Source: Ficedula albicollis
Lineage: Eukaryota > Chordata > Aves > Passeriformes > Muscicapidae
Length of the DNA: 64,000 nucleotides
Direction of reading: 5' to 3'
NCBI RefSeq assembly: GCF_000247815.1
Contig: NC_021672.1
Span: 73,684,456 to 73,748,455, forward strand
In this document: in pieces, positions 37,416 to 51,530 of the stretch
Layout: every line of letters starts with the position of its first letter
Numbering within the stretch: the stretch's first letter is position 1
Made by a program: the position numbers and the translations under genes
The notes under the pieces: generated by a model
The model's database searches: none
What the model was told of the DNA's origin: nothing
What the model saw: only the letters and a program-made list of their open reading frames with translations

Positions 37416-37623
37416 ACAGCATTATTTGGACGCCAAGTATCGAATTTTTGTACAGAAAACATACAGAAAGTCTTAAGAGGAAAAAAAATAATCAGGGTGA
37501 GGGAGCTGAAATTGTCTCATACAGCATTATTTGGACGCCAAATATCGAATTTTTGTACAGAAAACATACGGAAAGTCTTAAGAGGAAAAAGAATAATCAG
37601 GGTGAGGGAGCTGAAATTGTCTC
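37416..37623 (+). repeat. 105-bp in-frame tandem duplication, two copies
   Basis: Copies begin at 37416 and 37521 with 'acagcattatttggacgcca' and end in 'gctgaaattgtctc'. The few differences are substitutions (agtatc/aatatc, acagaaag/acggaaag, aaaaaaaat/aaaaagaat). Because 105 is a multiple of three, the 187-codon (37295-37858) and 144-codon (37365-37799) plus frames pass through and contain a 35-residue repeat. I recognise no protein. Confidence 0.95.
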
Positions 37624-39164
37624 CTCTGAGTCTCAGTTGTCTCAGTTCAGGTGGATTCAGCAGATGCTCAGCACACTTCAGCACTGGTCATTTGTCCATA
37701 GTAGCGACTGGGGGAGCCCAAAGGCTTTTCAGACTGCTTGTTTTAGATGTCAGACTGGACCCAAGCAATTCAAACCATGTCCAGCTTCATGCTCTGTGAT
37801 CAAAGATGTCCCAGCTCTTCCAAAAATAAGCCTTCTCTGCAGCTTAGACCTCCACTGAGGGGGTTACACACAAAATGGACACTAGGTTAATGTTGTTTTT
37901 CCATCCTATTACCTACAGACAAACTGATGAGGAGGTATTTTCACCAAGCCACAGATCCTTGCATTTTGCACTGTCCACCTCTGGTCTGAGCAGAGCACTA
38001 ATTTTAAAATCAGCACTTTTATTTATTTACTCTCCCACAAGCAGCATAAGCTGCTCTTAAAGCCAAGTCCTCTTAATGACACAGAACCTTTTTTACCCTT
38101 CCTTTGCTAATGTATTCTTCAAGGGAAGACTTGCATGTTTGAAGATTACTCCCAGACATAATGAAGGAGCATCAGAAAGCCTGTTGGCCTAGAAAAGAGC
38201 CATTGACATCCATTCATTTATGCATATCCCACTCACATGCTGCTAGTGTTTTGTGACATGCATTTCTATCCCCTTATCCCTGAAGTTATCAGGCACCATA
38301 TGCAAGGCAGGCATTAAAGCAAGAACATCACCCGTGACACCTAGTTAGTTGGTTAGAGACAAAGTAATTTCTTCTTATCTCAGCAGGAGGCCACACTACT
38401 TTGAGCCCAAAGCTTCTTGGTTCAATTTCTTGCTAGAATTGATTCCTTATAAATATGAATTACTCTTCATTTGATCTCTTCTCCTTTGTGGGCAGGGCAG
38501 CAGTGCCCCACAGATCTGTGTGTGGAGGGTCCACACAGGTTTTCTCTGTGAAAAGCAAGAAATGGGGATTGGGTGCTTCTCTACATGAGATTTTGGAGGG
38601 TGCACGTTGTTTGACATAGCCTTATTGGAATGGGGGCTTAAAAGCTTAGGGCAGCAAAGGGAGGAATATGTCAGATGTACATTAAGCCCCTTCTCATCCT
38701 GCAGAAATTCATCACAGACCCCAGGGACAATCTGTAAAGGTAGATCTGTGACTTGAGCTGGGCTCCTCTTCTGTGAATCATCATTGCACTGTCACTCCCC
38801 AGGTATGCAGGGTTAGACACAGGTGAGCAGAGCTGTAAAACTGAGGAAATTTGTGAAATTGTAATGTAGATCCTACATTTTCAGGAAGAAATTAAACAAT
38901 TATCTGCTCATGACTGAGAGAGGAACCAAGACATTGTCTTAGTCACCTTCCATGAGTTGAAGTGTAACAGACCAACCCAGCCCTTGGCCACTACTTTGTG
39001 CTGAGGGAAGTTAATGTTCCTTTTTGGATTTTATTTTTATTCTGGACATAATGCCTGTGCAGACATACCTGTTAAAGCACTCTGCGTGTCTCACTGACAC
39101 TGAAGTGTTTATGGCTATCATCTCATAGATGTGATCTCTTTCAGCTTTCAATGAGCTACAATTT
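37624..39164. other. Unique intergenic sequence
   Basis: No gene recognised apart from the tails of the frames through the 105-bp duplication. The stretch 38130-38340 is repeat-free and might be conserved. The rest is featureless. Confidence 0.4.
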
Positions 39165-39470
39165 CACAGAGTGCCAGAGCTTGGAAGGCAATTCTGGAGA
39201 GCTTGTTCACCTCCCCTGATCAAGGCACAGTCATCTGGAGTGGTTTGCTCTGGGCTGTGTTCAGCTGAGTGTGAACATCTCCAGGGATGAAGGATCTCCA
39301 GCCTCTCTTGACAACCTCTTCCCAATCACCCCCATTATTTTTTCTGATGTTTAACAAGAATTTACTGTAATTCAGCTTGTGCCCATTGACTCTTGGCCAG
39401 CCCCTAGGTGCTACAAAAAGGATTATGTCTCCATCCAGTATTTATCTGCTTGTTTTCTTGTACACTGCTC
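39165..39470 (-). mobile_element. Old CR1 LINE 3' fragment (minus)
   Basis: On the plus strand: 'tttcacagagtgccagagct', 'gaacatctccagggatgaag', 'gatctccagcctctcttgac', then 'ttcagcttgtgcccattgac' and 'ggattatgtctccatccag'. This is the order of landmarks in the reverse complement of CR1 3' regions. It is considerably diverged. The GC-richer sequence up to about 39740 is not assigned. Confidence 0.75.
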
Positions 39471-42400
39471 CTGAAGTTGCAGTAGTTGACCCTCCATAAT
39501 TACCCAGTTCTCCTGGAACTCTGTTTGCTCCAAGACCATATCATGAGGGATTCTTCCAGTTGGGTCCCAGAACAGAGCAATTCATCCTTCTGAATTGCAG
39601 GGTTGTGTTCCTGCCTGGCCTTGTCCCTCTTCTCTCAGGAGCCTGAGCTCCACCCTCTCCCAGCCCCATAAGCTCATCATCCCAGACATTTCTGTGTTCC
39701 CAATGGGATCTCTGCTCTGCCCGTGCATGCAGATCTCTAATTCCTGCTCGTTTGCATCCTGTGACTCACATGTCATTTAGTTTCCTTGGAGATGCTGCCA
39801 GTCCTGCTGGCTTCACAGAGAATTCCCATCATGCTGCCCCACCAGCACTGCTTCATGCACCTCTTCCAGTGCTGCTTAAAAGGTCTCCAATGGTGCAGTT
39901 GCATTTTATATGAAGTTAGAAAAACAATTGCTTCATCTGATTAGTTGTGACCATGCAAACAGATTTCTAAGACATTCAACCTTTTTTGAAAAACAATGGT
40001 GTATGGCATTAAGCACCACAGGAAGGCTCCGTTGTAGAAGCAATTGGATCATTTTGAGCAATAAAATTGTGCTGTACATTGCCCTCCTTTTGGTAAGAGC
40101 TAGGTATCTTTTTTGACTCCTTTGTGGTTCTGGTTTTTTTGGGTTTTTTTTTAGGTTGTGTCCCAGTTTTGGCCAATATTTCTACCACTTCTCACCATTG
40201 TGATATCTCCACTGTGTGTGATCTATTGCTGAGGGGATAATGAGAGTCAAGTTTGCCAACACAGCCACTCCATTACCTAAGTCATTGCTCCATAAAGTGC
40301 TCTGAGGTACCTTGAGTGTGAAAGATCATTTATCTCCATAAATTCTATTTCATTCTGTAGGAGGCCCAAGCTGTGCCAAAATATATTCAGTGTTCTGGGC
40401 AATGGGAAGAAAATGGGAGGGGGAAGAGGAAAAAGACCATTCTTAACTGTATTACTCTGGCCTTTCCTTCCTCACTACAGAACTATTTTCAGATGTTTGA
40501 CATTCACTCTTGAAATTGTTTCAGTGGAGTTATAACTCTGTAATGAAACATGGCAAAGAGCTCCTTATGGGTAACAAGTCTTTAGGACTGCTAGCAAAAC
40601 AGCAGTTTCTCCCTTCTGGAGCTAAAGCTAAAAGCCATATTTTAAATTTTGGTTTTGTGCATGTCATATTTAGTATACTACCAGAACTTTTCAAAGGTGA
40701 TACCGAGCAGCTCCTTTTCCAGAACCTTGCTGAGGTCTGGAAACAGTCACACTGTTCTCTCAGTTCTCTTGATTTCTCCAATCACCTTTTTGGGGCATAT
40801 TAAACTGTAATTATGTTCATTTTCTGTGAGTCTTAAGCGTGTTAGAGACTCTTTAAAGGTGTTTTGTGGGTATTGGATTGTAGATATGGGACAGATGTTC
40901 TACAAGCATTTCTGATTAATATCCCTCTGTTGCATACAAGACCAGAACAAGAGATGTCTCATACTCCATAAAAGAATATATGACCATAAAAGAGATAAAA
41001 TTTTTGCATGTAATTTGATTTCTGAGCAGTTTTTTATATATTTTGATAAAATGAAATTAAGAGGAACTAAAGTCAACTATAAGGCTGCTTCAGCATTTTA
41101 AAATATGGGTAATTAAGTGAACTTCAGTACATAACATAATCATCCTGAGGATGCATCTTGGCTGGAAAAGTCTCAATATCTGGCATAATATTTTGGCAGT
41201 TGTGTTTCTGGCAAGGGCAGAACCAGGATGTGTAGAATGAAGGAAATTTTTTTAAAAAATTAGAAGAAAAGTAACTTTTTCAAGTAAGTTAATTTGTGTG
41301 GAGTTGATTACAGGTGACGTTAAGTTGCAAAGTCAGGAGATTATCTGGTTCCAGTCACTTCAGTGTCTGAATCACAGGGTTTTGTGACTTTGCTGTGGGG
41401 AAAAGAGCCATGCACCTGTTTTTGGACTTTGTGTTATGTGCTGTGACTGTATTTGTATCCAGACTTGCACTATAATGTTGCTCCACATTAGGCTTCACAT
41501 AAAAGTATTTAATACATTTCTGATTTTTCTCTGTCTAGTTCTTCCTTCCCTGGTCTCTCTTTTTTGTGCCCTGTGACTCTTACAAGCCTTGTGCTCTTCT
41601 TATGGATTATCTGATGGATTTAGCATTACAGACAAGCAGACATCTATCTTGAGGTGCATTAATTGTAAGTGGGATGGATGGCTGCACACCTGCAGTGTTC
41701 TGTTTTTAATGTTGTCATGGGTGTCATCTCTGTTTCCAGCTTTTTGGGTTTATTGCATTTCTATTTTCTGTAATTTTCTTGAAAAGCAGAAGGTAGAGCT
41801 ATGCTGTGATGGATGGGTTGGGGAGCCTATAGCTCAGGCAGTAGTTTGTTCAAAGATTGACCATTGAGTGTAAAGTATGCAAGGCTAAGAACAGTTTTGA
41901 TATGATCCATTGTCGAATGTGCAATGATTCATTTTCCTTTTCTAAATATGCTCTCTTGGCTGTAGTTCTACCATTTGTCACATTTTTCTATTAATAAGTA
42001 CCCAGAAGGACAAAGGCATGAGCAGGCTTTCCAAAGTTCAGTATGAAATAAATTAATATGTAAGAAATATCTTCTTGACATAACAGCACACACACCTGAC
42101 AGCACACCACGTAAATTAGCAGCTCTGAGATGGTAGCTGCAAAATGATAGCACGTGGAAAGCTTTTCCAAGAGGTGATATTGAGAGCTGAATGGGAATTT
42201 CACGAGCATTTGGGAATATTTGGCTCTCATTTCAGGTTATTTTATTCATAGTTCTGTCTGTGATGAGGCATGTGCCTGTATTTATAGGGACATCATGTTT
42301 AAACCTGAGCAGGAACTGTTGCCTGTCTCAGATGAAAAAAGTAGGCAAACATTTACTTTATACTGCCTCTCTCTGGCAAAGTTATAAGCATATGATAAAA

Positions 42401-43345
42401 GTTAATCACATGTTTATATTCTTCACTGGGTGGGGGGCATGGCAGTCTGGGTTCTCAAGCAGATGTATGGCCCTGCATTGCTATATGGCCCTGGGCTGTG
42501 AGGTTCATGGCCAAGCTGCTCAAGGAATTCATGATCTTCCAATACTGCAACAGCCCGGGATCTGCAGGATTTAAAATAAATTACAGGAAGAGAAGAATTT
42601 GTGTGTTTTATCCCAGCAGAGCGAAGCCTCCTCACTGCTGATTCTACTGTGAAGATTGGGAGGGTGTTGGTTGCTCAGGCAGTGATAGTGCTGGATTAAA
42701 AACAAGCCAGGCTGGTAGAGATCCAGGGTAAAGAGTCCTAGCTGAGAAAAAATGAAAAGGTAAGCACATATGGCTGAACAGCTGCTTTCAAATTTATAAA
42801 ATATCTTCTTTAATCCCTGCAGCTTTCTTGGCTTTTTTCCTCTTAATGCTGTTCCTTCACAGCAAACACAGTGAAAATCATTCTGTTTTTTTATTGCAAT
42901 TTTCCCCAAATATTAAATCACTTCCATTTCAAGTTTATAGTTTTGGCTTTCACCTAGAATACCCCAAATGCAGAAGCAAATAATTCTAGAGGAGCTGAGC
43001 AGAGTTTCAAATCATAACATGGAGAGAGGGTGAAGGAGAAGAAAAATTATTCTATAGTAAGTCAAATAATCTATTCTTGTATTGGTTGTATGTTTTTTTT
43101 ATTATTATTTTTTACTGCTTTTGCTTCAGCAAACTTCAAAAACATGCATGATTTTATACAGAGTCCAAATAAGGGAATTTTTCTTGCCTCAGTCTTAGGA
43201 TAATAGTTTTTAACAACACCAACTTTCTCTACTTTGCCTTGAAATTCTCAAAGCACATTTAAGGCATTAACTTATTAAATTTAACAACATACCTAAAGGG
43301 AGAAAAAATATTCCAATTTTCAGCTGTGAAATACAGTGATTGCTA
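39471..43345. other. Unique intergenic sequence
   Basis: The stretch 39590-39730 is C-rich and unassigned (open on both strands for about 60 codons). The remainder is AT-rich with short chance frames (127 codons plus at 42191-42574; 112 minus at 42571-42909), none with a domain. No RNA gene or promoter recognised. Confidence 0.4.
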
Positions 43346-43502
43346 CAGTTATTGCTCATACAATAGAGTACAGGGAGTGTAGGACAGAATGGAGATTGAA
43401 TATAGGGGAGTGGCTCCTGTCCAGCAGTTATTGCTCATACAATAGAATACAGGGAGTGTAGGACAGAATAGAGATTGAATATAGGGGAGTGGCTCCTGTC
43501 CA
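43346..43502 (+). repeat. 79-bp tandem duplication, two copies
   Basis: Copies begin at 43346 and 43425 with 'cagttattgctcatacaata' and end in 'ggctcctgtcca'. Two G-to-A differences (gagtac/gaatac, atggag/atagag). A recent event. Confidence 0.96.
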
Positions 43503-44384
43503 TGGTGGTCTTAATCCATTAAAACTTTATTATAGCTCAGTTTTTATAGGAAATATTTACAACTAAATTGTTTATCTCTTCAGAAGAGCCCTAATTTTTT
43601 TCTAACAGACTCACTTTTATTTTGTTTCTTATTAATTGTGGGAAGTGTAAGTCAAGCAAAAATTCTAATTTTTTTCTGAGAAAAAGGTCATGTTTCAGAA
43701 ATTGATTTTCTTTTCAGGCTTTCAATAAATGAATTTCTTTCAGATGACATTTTAAAGAACAACAGGTTTTTCAGGATTTTTCTCTTCAGCTGGACAAAGT
43801 TTTTGAGTCCTTCAACCAAATTGCTGAGAGAAATGCCAAACTGCTGCTTTTATTTTCAAATTTAGATGGAGATGTTCTTGACTGAGTTGAGTTTTAATAT
43901 CATTTTTGTTTTACTGCCTTTTGAAAAGAAGTAAAACTAAAAATGTTGCCCCAAACTCAAGTTTTTTGTGCCAGAAGTGCTCTGGAGTCCAGATGTAGGT
44001 GTTAATTTGGGTGTGGGAAGCAGTATTTGCATCTTGATGAAGTTTCTCTTGGCCTTCTGCTGCTTTTTTATGGAGTCATTGATTTGAGCTCACTACAGGA
44101 GCTTTGTCCAGCTCTATGCCACTTGGATGTGGATATAGACTCCCAGATCCCATTTTTTCAGAGTTGTTTAAATGTCTGTGGCCAGACTTTTTTCAACTTT
44201 TCCAAAAAGTCCTGGTGAAACAGATAGGAGCCCAGAAAGACTCTGATTTACTTAGTGTATGTTTAAAGAAATCTGTCATGGACTGTAGCAGATGTTAAAG
44301 AGAAAATGCTCCAGTTAACTGGCTTTTTTTGCCCCTAAATACCTTTCATACCTTCACTTTTGGATTTAGAACACCTCAAGTTCT
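43503..44384. other. Unique AT-rich intergenic sequence
   Basis: Nothing recognised. T-rich words are frequent. Two overlapping frames of about 63 codons (44027-44298) show no domain. Confidence 0.5.
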
Positions 44385-44535
44385 CCAGGAGGGGAGGTCC
44401 TTTAAATGTTTAATGCTTCTCAGTGTTTGGACAATGCCTTTCTCAGCATGCCTTAGCTTTTGGTCAGCCCTAAGTCAGACAGCTGGACTAGATGACCATT
44501 GCAGGTCCTTGTGAACACCATTATATTCTTTTATT
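44385..44535 (+). mobile_element. Old CR1 LINE 3' fragment (plus)
   Basis: 'ttctcagcatgccttagctt', 'ttggtcagccctaagtcag' and 'cagctggactagatgaccat' followed by 'gcaggtccttgtgaacacc' match the CR1 3' end in order and spacing, with the typical 'ggactagatgacc' core. It ends in AT-rich sequence at the right. Confidence 0.75.
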
Positions 44536-45783
44536 ATTGTTATTATTACTATTCCATAAATATCATATTAATGTGCTATCAGAAATGATTGTAAAGGTCA
44601 TTCTTTTATAAAAGAAGAGGAGTGCAAATTGCTTCAAGCTTTGTTTCCCTTTATGTAGTAGTCTTTTATGTGTGTTTTTCTTTAGCAGGGCTGAATAACC
44701 TCAGTTTGACAGTACAAGTATATTGTGCAAAGGGAAAAAATCTCCAGAGTTACGACCACGTCAGCACCTGGCAGCTCAGTAGATCTGTATTTTTCCTATT
44801 TTCTTTCAGCACATGGGAGTTTAATGGCTTACCTGTAGAACAGGAAGTTTGGACCTGGTCTTTAAAGACCTGTGCCTTATTCCAGAGGAGACCTCTATCA
44901 TCATTCCAGCTACACTGACAACACGGAACACGCTGTCAAAGTCCTCAGGTAATACCCTTATTACATGTGTCATTAGAGGATGTTTGCCATATCTGCTTTA
45001 ACACCGCAGACATTTTAAGTAGGTTATTCCATCACTTTGCCATTTTGATTATGACAACAAAATGACACCATATTGAAATGGATTTTGGAAAGAAAGGCTA
45101 ACTGTCCAAAGAGGTCCATGCTCGCTCTAATTAAAACTGGCTTAGGTGGCACAACCTTCATAATTCAGACTATGGCTATGAAGGATATGCATGTTGAAAG
45201 CGCTCTTTGCTCATTAGTGCTATTTCTGTCAGACACTGCTACCTGCTCTTTTCTTAATGAATGCTAAGCCATCTCTTTAGAAGATTGTGCTGCTTCCCTG
45301 AACTGAGGGAACTGTCTTATTTTCTCCCAAGTTCGTTGAGAGTAAAATCGGGGAGTCACCTCTTTGACATTTCCCAACCTCTGTACTTATTTATCTCTTT
45401 GAGACCCTGCGCTCCAGAGATATCACTGTCTTAATTAAGAAGAAGGATGTGACCATGGTAAATTGACTGATTCCATTGATTAAGGACTAGCTGTACAAGT
45501 AACATTGATTTTAACAGTGGGTCTACATAAATGTAATTGTTCGAACATGGGGCTGCATAATTATGGTGATGTACGAGAATAGTTGGTTTGTCCTTTTCAA
45601 CCTTCACTAACATTCTTTTGCATGGTAATGTACCTCGTTCAATTAGCAGAAATCTTAAATGTTACAAAATGTCTTTTGTGAAGGCACACAGTAATCATTA
45701 TGGTCTAATTTAATCTAACAGCATCAGACAGATACATCTCTTTCTTTGCCTTTCTTTGTTTCTAGATTTTTCTCCCCTATCCC
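44536..45783. other. Unique sequence, candidate conserved non-coding block at 45030-45770
   Basis: No gene. The block has two perfect 10-bp palindromes with homeodomain cores, CTTAATTAAG (45430-45439) and CATAATTATG (45556-45565), and an ATATGCAT POU-like word near 45186. No repeat or mobile element lies inside it. Conservation cannot be tested here. Confidence 0.35.
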
Positions 45784-46481
<698 letters not shown>

Positions 46482-49400
46482 GCCCCCCAGTTCTTAGGAG
46501 CACTCATACACCCATATATGAAAAAAACACAAATGGGAGAAAGAATCTTCCTTGCTCAACCCAATTGGTATCATGTATGATTTTGAGCAAGAACCCACAG
46601 AGTTCATTCGTGATTAGGGACAATCTGTTTTCTTCTTTTCCCAGTTCAGATTCCTATGGAGCATACTGAACATATTCTTCATCTACTTCATCAGCCCTAT
46701 CTGTGGCGGAAAAATTGCATTTTTCCCCAAATGTGGACAAATATCATGTCTTTTTTTGAATTAACCATCCACCTGTCTGTCTGTCATCTCCATGCTCCCC
46801 TAAAACCAGTGTATGCTTGATTCCACATCTCTGACATTCCTTTTGTGAGGAATTCATAAGGCTTTAGTGCATGCCTGACTTTTAATGCAAGTCAGTAAGC
46901 AGAATCTGGAGAGGCAGAAATTTAAGGAAGTGGAAGAAAGCAGCACAAAAGCTGAAGTTTGAATTGCTGCAGTAAATATATGGACCACTTTCAGAGTGCA
47001 GAACTTGTGCTACCAGTTCATAATTATTTTTTATGGTGTATTCTCCAGACAGAGCAGCACCCCGTGGGGCATTAGGCTGTTAAGTCTTTTGGGCAAGAAC
47101 TGTCTCTTGGCAAAGTGTTTATATGACTGGTGAGTAATTCTTGGTAAGAAGTAATAACTTAGTTTTGTAGGGTTGTTTATTAGCTAAAAAAAAATCTGTG
47201 ATTTTGTAGCACCATAACGTACTTGGAAGTTTGAGTCCACCACTGGTTTCTCTCCTCCTTCAATGTTTCCATTTCTATTTTCAGTAAGCACAAAACTGGG
47301 AATTTTGACATTCCCAAACTGCTTTCAGTTTACCTTTTTAATGCTACTGGAAGATACAGATATTCTTGAAATCTTGGTTGAATTAATAATGCAGCTTGAT
47401 AGAGGAGATCCATGTGGGTTGAGGGACTCACTCTGGCCAATTTTGGATAAAGCTCTTGGTGATTGATATCCCAACCCTTGGATGAGCTCTTAGGCAGGAA
47501 ATTCCCCCAGGTAGACTCAACAAAGAATGGCTCAGTGTGGAGGATTGTGGCTGTCAGGCCTAATATTTCAGCTCACTTGCAGAAGTTTCCTCCCCTTTAT
47601 CAGCCCAGAGTCAAGCAGCACTCCAAAGGATGGATATTAAAACCAGGTAAAGGCGTGTCCTGCTTGTCCTGAAAATGTTTTTGTTGACATGTGCTTTCCA
47701 GCTGGTCACTGCCTAAGTTGTGACATCTTCCTATACCAAAACTTGTTTTCAGGCTGGACAACTCCAGATAATGTTGTGGTCATCCTGTAGCAGGTGCCCT
47801 TGAAAAGTTTCGTTTCTCTTTTTCCCCTACACAAAGCGCATCAATATTTATTTCCCACATCTGCACTAGGAAACACTTTGGGTAATCAGTCTCTTCCATA
47901 CTATCAAAAATAGGCAAAACCTGTCCTTGCAGTACGTGTGCATGAGTACATGATCTCTCTAAATGAGAATGAAAGCCCTCCAGCAATCAAGTATGCACAC
48001 AAGTTAAGAGAAGTGACACCAATGCACACACTTCAGCACATATACATGCACAAGCACAAAAAATCATATCCTGGATTTAAAAGGCTTCGAGATTAAAGGC
48101 CCAAGGGGCTTAAAACTTAAAGAAATATTTCTTCCACCTCATTGCATATTCATGAGTGAGTATTTTGGCAAGCAGACTGAGCAAAATAGCTTACAGAATT
48201 ATGGAAGGAAGATTATTGTTGATTCCTGTGTGCCAGAGCAGTGCTTTCACAGAGAGAAAGGAAAATGTAAATAATCATCCAAAAGACTGCATTGACACAG
48301 GTGAGTCTGAGGGCCCCATCCAACCTGGGCCTTGTTACACATTTTTGATCCATGTAAACTCCAAAACTTGGAGAAAAGTGCACTCTAGGGGCCAGCCCTT
48401 TCTGGTACAGGTTAAAAGGTGGGAGAGCATGAGGAAGCAAAGGCAGCTTTCCCCCAGCCTCTCTCTGCTTCTTGTTTGGCCCAGACCTAAAGCCCCCACC
48501 AGACACCAGGGGTTTGTGTAAGGTTCTCGTGTGTTCCACCAAATTTACTCCATTTATTTACTTGGCAGAGATTAGTTTTAATCTCCAGGGTTTTCATTTT
48601 TTATGACCAATCACCTCTGCTGTGCTGCTTACTCACCTGGATTTTTCTCTCTTTCAGTGTTTTGGGTTGGTTTTATTTTTTCTCGTATTTTTTGCCAAGA
48701 CTACAATGTCTGAAAAATTTTTGGGGTAGAAAAATATTTCTCTCTGTATCAATTTGCAGATGCCATACATAGACATTATACCAGTAATTTATATACTTGA
48801 TTAACCAGCAAGGTTCAAGAAACTTCACTGATAAAACTCAGCAATATTAATGAGACAAAAGTAGATTCTAAGAATAATAAGTAAATAATATTAACAAATC
48901 AGCAAGAAAGCAAGAAAGAAACTCGGTGAATAAGTAGAAAAACAAAAAGCAGTTTGCCTCTTGTGTACCTTTACTCAAATTGACTTAATTTACATAAAAG
49001 CAGAGTGAACAAAGGATAGCTTCTTCAAAAAAGCACAGCTTGCTTGTATCCTCTGGTAGCAAGCAGACAACACTGAAGACAAAATTACTGCTGCCCTTGA
49101 AATCAGAAAGGGTGCTCAGCAATGTGAAAAAGGTAACAGTACAAAAAAGAAATGCACTGCTACATCCAGCACACAGGACATACCAGGGTCCAGTATCCCA
49201 CTCTAACAGCAGAGCCTTGATTCCTGACATCAGAGATCACATACTTTGCAATTAAAAAAATTACAAACCTTTTTTTTTCCTGTAAGCAAAGGAGTAGATC
49301 TCATGGAGGTATGGAAGTGGAATTTCAGTGTTGCTCCACTTGCTGCAGGGATGTATAGAAACCTGCTGCCAGGAGAAGGGTGGTGGTAACTCCATTCAGA

Positions 49401-49565
49401 AAGCCTATTTCCAGGTTCAAATAGCACAGATTTCACAAAATAACTTCCTTCAAAGTTATCATTTATTTTCACCATGAGACTTAAAAATATTTGTATTCTG
49501 CAGAAATATTTCCAGTTTGTGCACAGCCAGAGTTCCTTAACCCCTCCTGGTGAGCTGTTTCTCAT
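46482..49565. other. Unique intergenic sequence
   Basis: No gene or mobile element recognised. A 121-codon plus frame (48156-48521) and a 109-codon minus frame (48213-48542) overlap and have no domain. AT-rich elsewhere, with T-rich tract near 49270. Confidence 0.45.
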
Positions 49566-49888
49566 ACAATATACAAATGTAAGCAGCCTAGTTTTAGAGT
49601 GTCATGCTTTTCTTTTTGCTTGTTTGCTTGTTTGTTTGTTTGCTTGTTTGTTTGTTTGTTTGTTTTTGGTTTGTGGAGGTTTTTTTCCCTACCTCCCTAG
49701 TCTCATGTCTTTGCTTGTTTGTTTGTTTGCTTGTTTGTTTACAATATACAAATGTAAGCAGCCTAGTTTTAGAGTGTCATGCTTTTCTTTTTGCTTGTTT
49801 GCTTGTTTGTTTGTTTGCTTGTTTGTTTGTTTGTTTGTTTTTGGTTTGTGGAGGTTTTTTTCCCTACCTCCCTAGTCTCATGTCTTTG
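49566..49888 (+). repeat. 175-bp tandem duplication carrying a (TTTG/TTGC)n microsatellite
   Basis: 'acaatatacaaatgtaagca' starts copies at 49566 and 49741. Both include a GTTT/GCTT tetranucleotide array and end at 'ctagtctcatgtctttg'. After copy 1 lies a further 27 bp of the same tetranucleotide repeat (49714-49740). That placement suggests that the second copy arose by exchange between microsatellite arrays. Open frames here encode Leu/Val/Cys/Phe periodic products that are repeat artefacts. Confidence 0.95.
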
Positions 49889-51530
49889 TAGGTTATATCC
49901 CTTTCCCTTGGGAAGAAGGATAAGGACATCATCTCTCCCTGGTTCAGTTAAGCTTGACCTAATTGTTGTCTGGGGAGACCAGGTGAGCTGGTGGGTCCAT
50001 TTTCAAGAGCCCATGGTTCTTGGCTGTTATTTAAGGCACAAACTCAGGTGCTGCCTGATGTTCCCAGAGCCTGAGGCACGACAGGGTAGCAGAGCATTGC
50101 TGCATCCCTTCTGCAAAGCAGTGAGCAGGGACGTGGGCAGGCTCCTCTTTGGCACGTGCAAGGTGGAAGTAGAAGGTATGATGGCATTTTCAATGTTCCT
50201 CAGTAGTCCTGAGGCCCACCCTGCTGCCCTCTGGCATCATCAGTGGGGACAGAAGTACCTTAGGAAACCTGAGGAGAGGGGGAAGGAGACACAGCCAGAG
50301 CACAGCTTGTTCTGAAATGGTGCCTGGCCTGAGCAGCTTTTAACTGAGGTAACAGAGGTTTTCTCTCCCTCCCATTTCTACAGCTGGTTAAAAACACCAG
50401 GGCAATGGATTAATGCATTTCCCTGTGTTTCCTCTGCACTTGAGGTAACAGCACCAATTGGATTTCTACTGACAACCTGCAATTACTTCCGCAGAGAGAA
50501 AAGCACAGCCCAAAACTTGAGGGAAGTATTTGTATCCTAGACAAGGCCATTTCCCACGGGCCATGGGATTAGTGTGTGAATGAGTGGAAATATGGCTGTG
50601 GGCTGTATGTGATGGCAGTTCACAGCACATCTATCCCAGAGGAGATTTATGGATCTGCACAAACAATACCCTACGCTCAAATTTATTTTACTGACCCCAC
50701 TTTGAAACAAAGTAGTATCGTGAATATAAAATCCACGCTGTTAAAAATATTCCTAATATTATGTGTCTGAAGATGGATTTTTTTTTTTTTAATGGATTTT
50801 TGGTGAGATTATCCCACTGTCTTGAGCTTTTGCAAGGATGATAGACATCAGAAATGTCTCTCATCTGTGTCTCACTCTGGACAGGGGCTCTGATGGTTCT
50901 GTGTGGAACTGTAACGCTGAGCCCACAATTAACATTTCTTACACTCACAATTAGATGCTGCAACTTCCTTCTGCCACTGATTTTATTACTAATGTTCTCT
51001 TTTGCCTTTCTGAAAACATTCCTGCTTGTTCTTAAATAAGAGCATTGTGAGGACAGCTCATTTGTACCACTGTTTGGAGTGCTGGGAACTCAAAAACCTG
51101 TTTCCATTTCCTGATAGCTTTCCATTTTCTCTCGTAAAAGCTTCAAATCAGACTCAACTTTTCCAAAAGAAATACTGCAAGGTTGGTTGTAAAGTTTTGA
51201 ATGTTAGATAAGAACTCAATTTTTAGGAGTTAATTGCAGATCTGTGAGCATTAAAAACTTTAGGAGGCAGCAAGTAGAATTTGCTACTAACACAGAGAAA
51301 TGTGCAGTTTTCAGAAAGTGAAATGAGATGGTGAATTCCTCCTAAACTACATTTTTAAAATTTGTATCTCTCTGATTGATGTAAAATGTTGCCGTTCACA
51401 AGTATTTCATTTGCATTCCCGACACAACTGACAGTTTCATGTTAGTTGAATAACTATTTTGAGTAAGGAGAGAAAGATTTTCATTCTTTGGATCTGGTTG
51501 CACTCCTCTAGCACTTTGAGAATTCCTTCC
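49889..51530. other. Unique intergenic sequence
   Basis: Slightly GC-richer at 49890-50330, where the frame from the microsatellite continues to 50315 without a recognisable domain. T13 near 50779. Nothing else seen. Confidence 0.45.

Noticed and set aside
39582..39780. Continuation of the CR1 fragment or an LTR
   Set aside because: The C-rich sequence does not follow landmarks of either in a way I can support.
49474..50315. Plus frames with Leu/Val/Cys/Phe repeats
   Set aside because: They translate the GTTT/GCTT microsatellite and are not membrane proteins.
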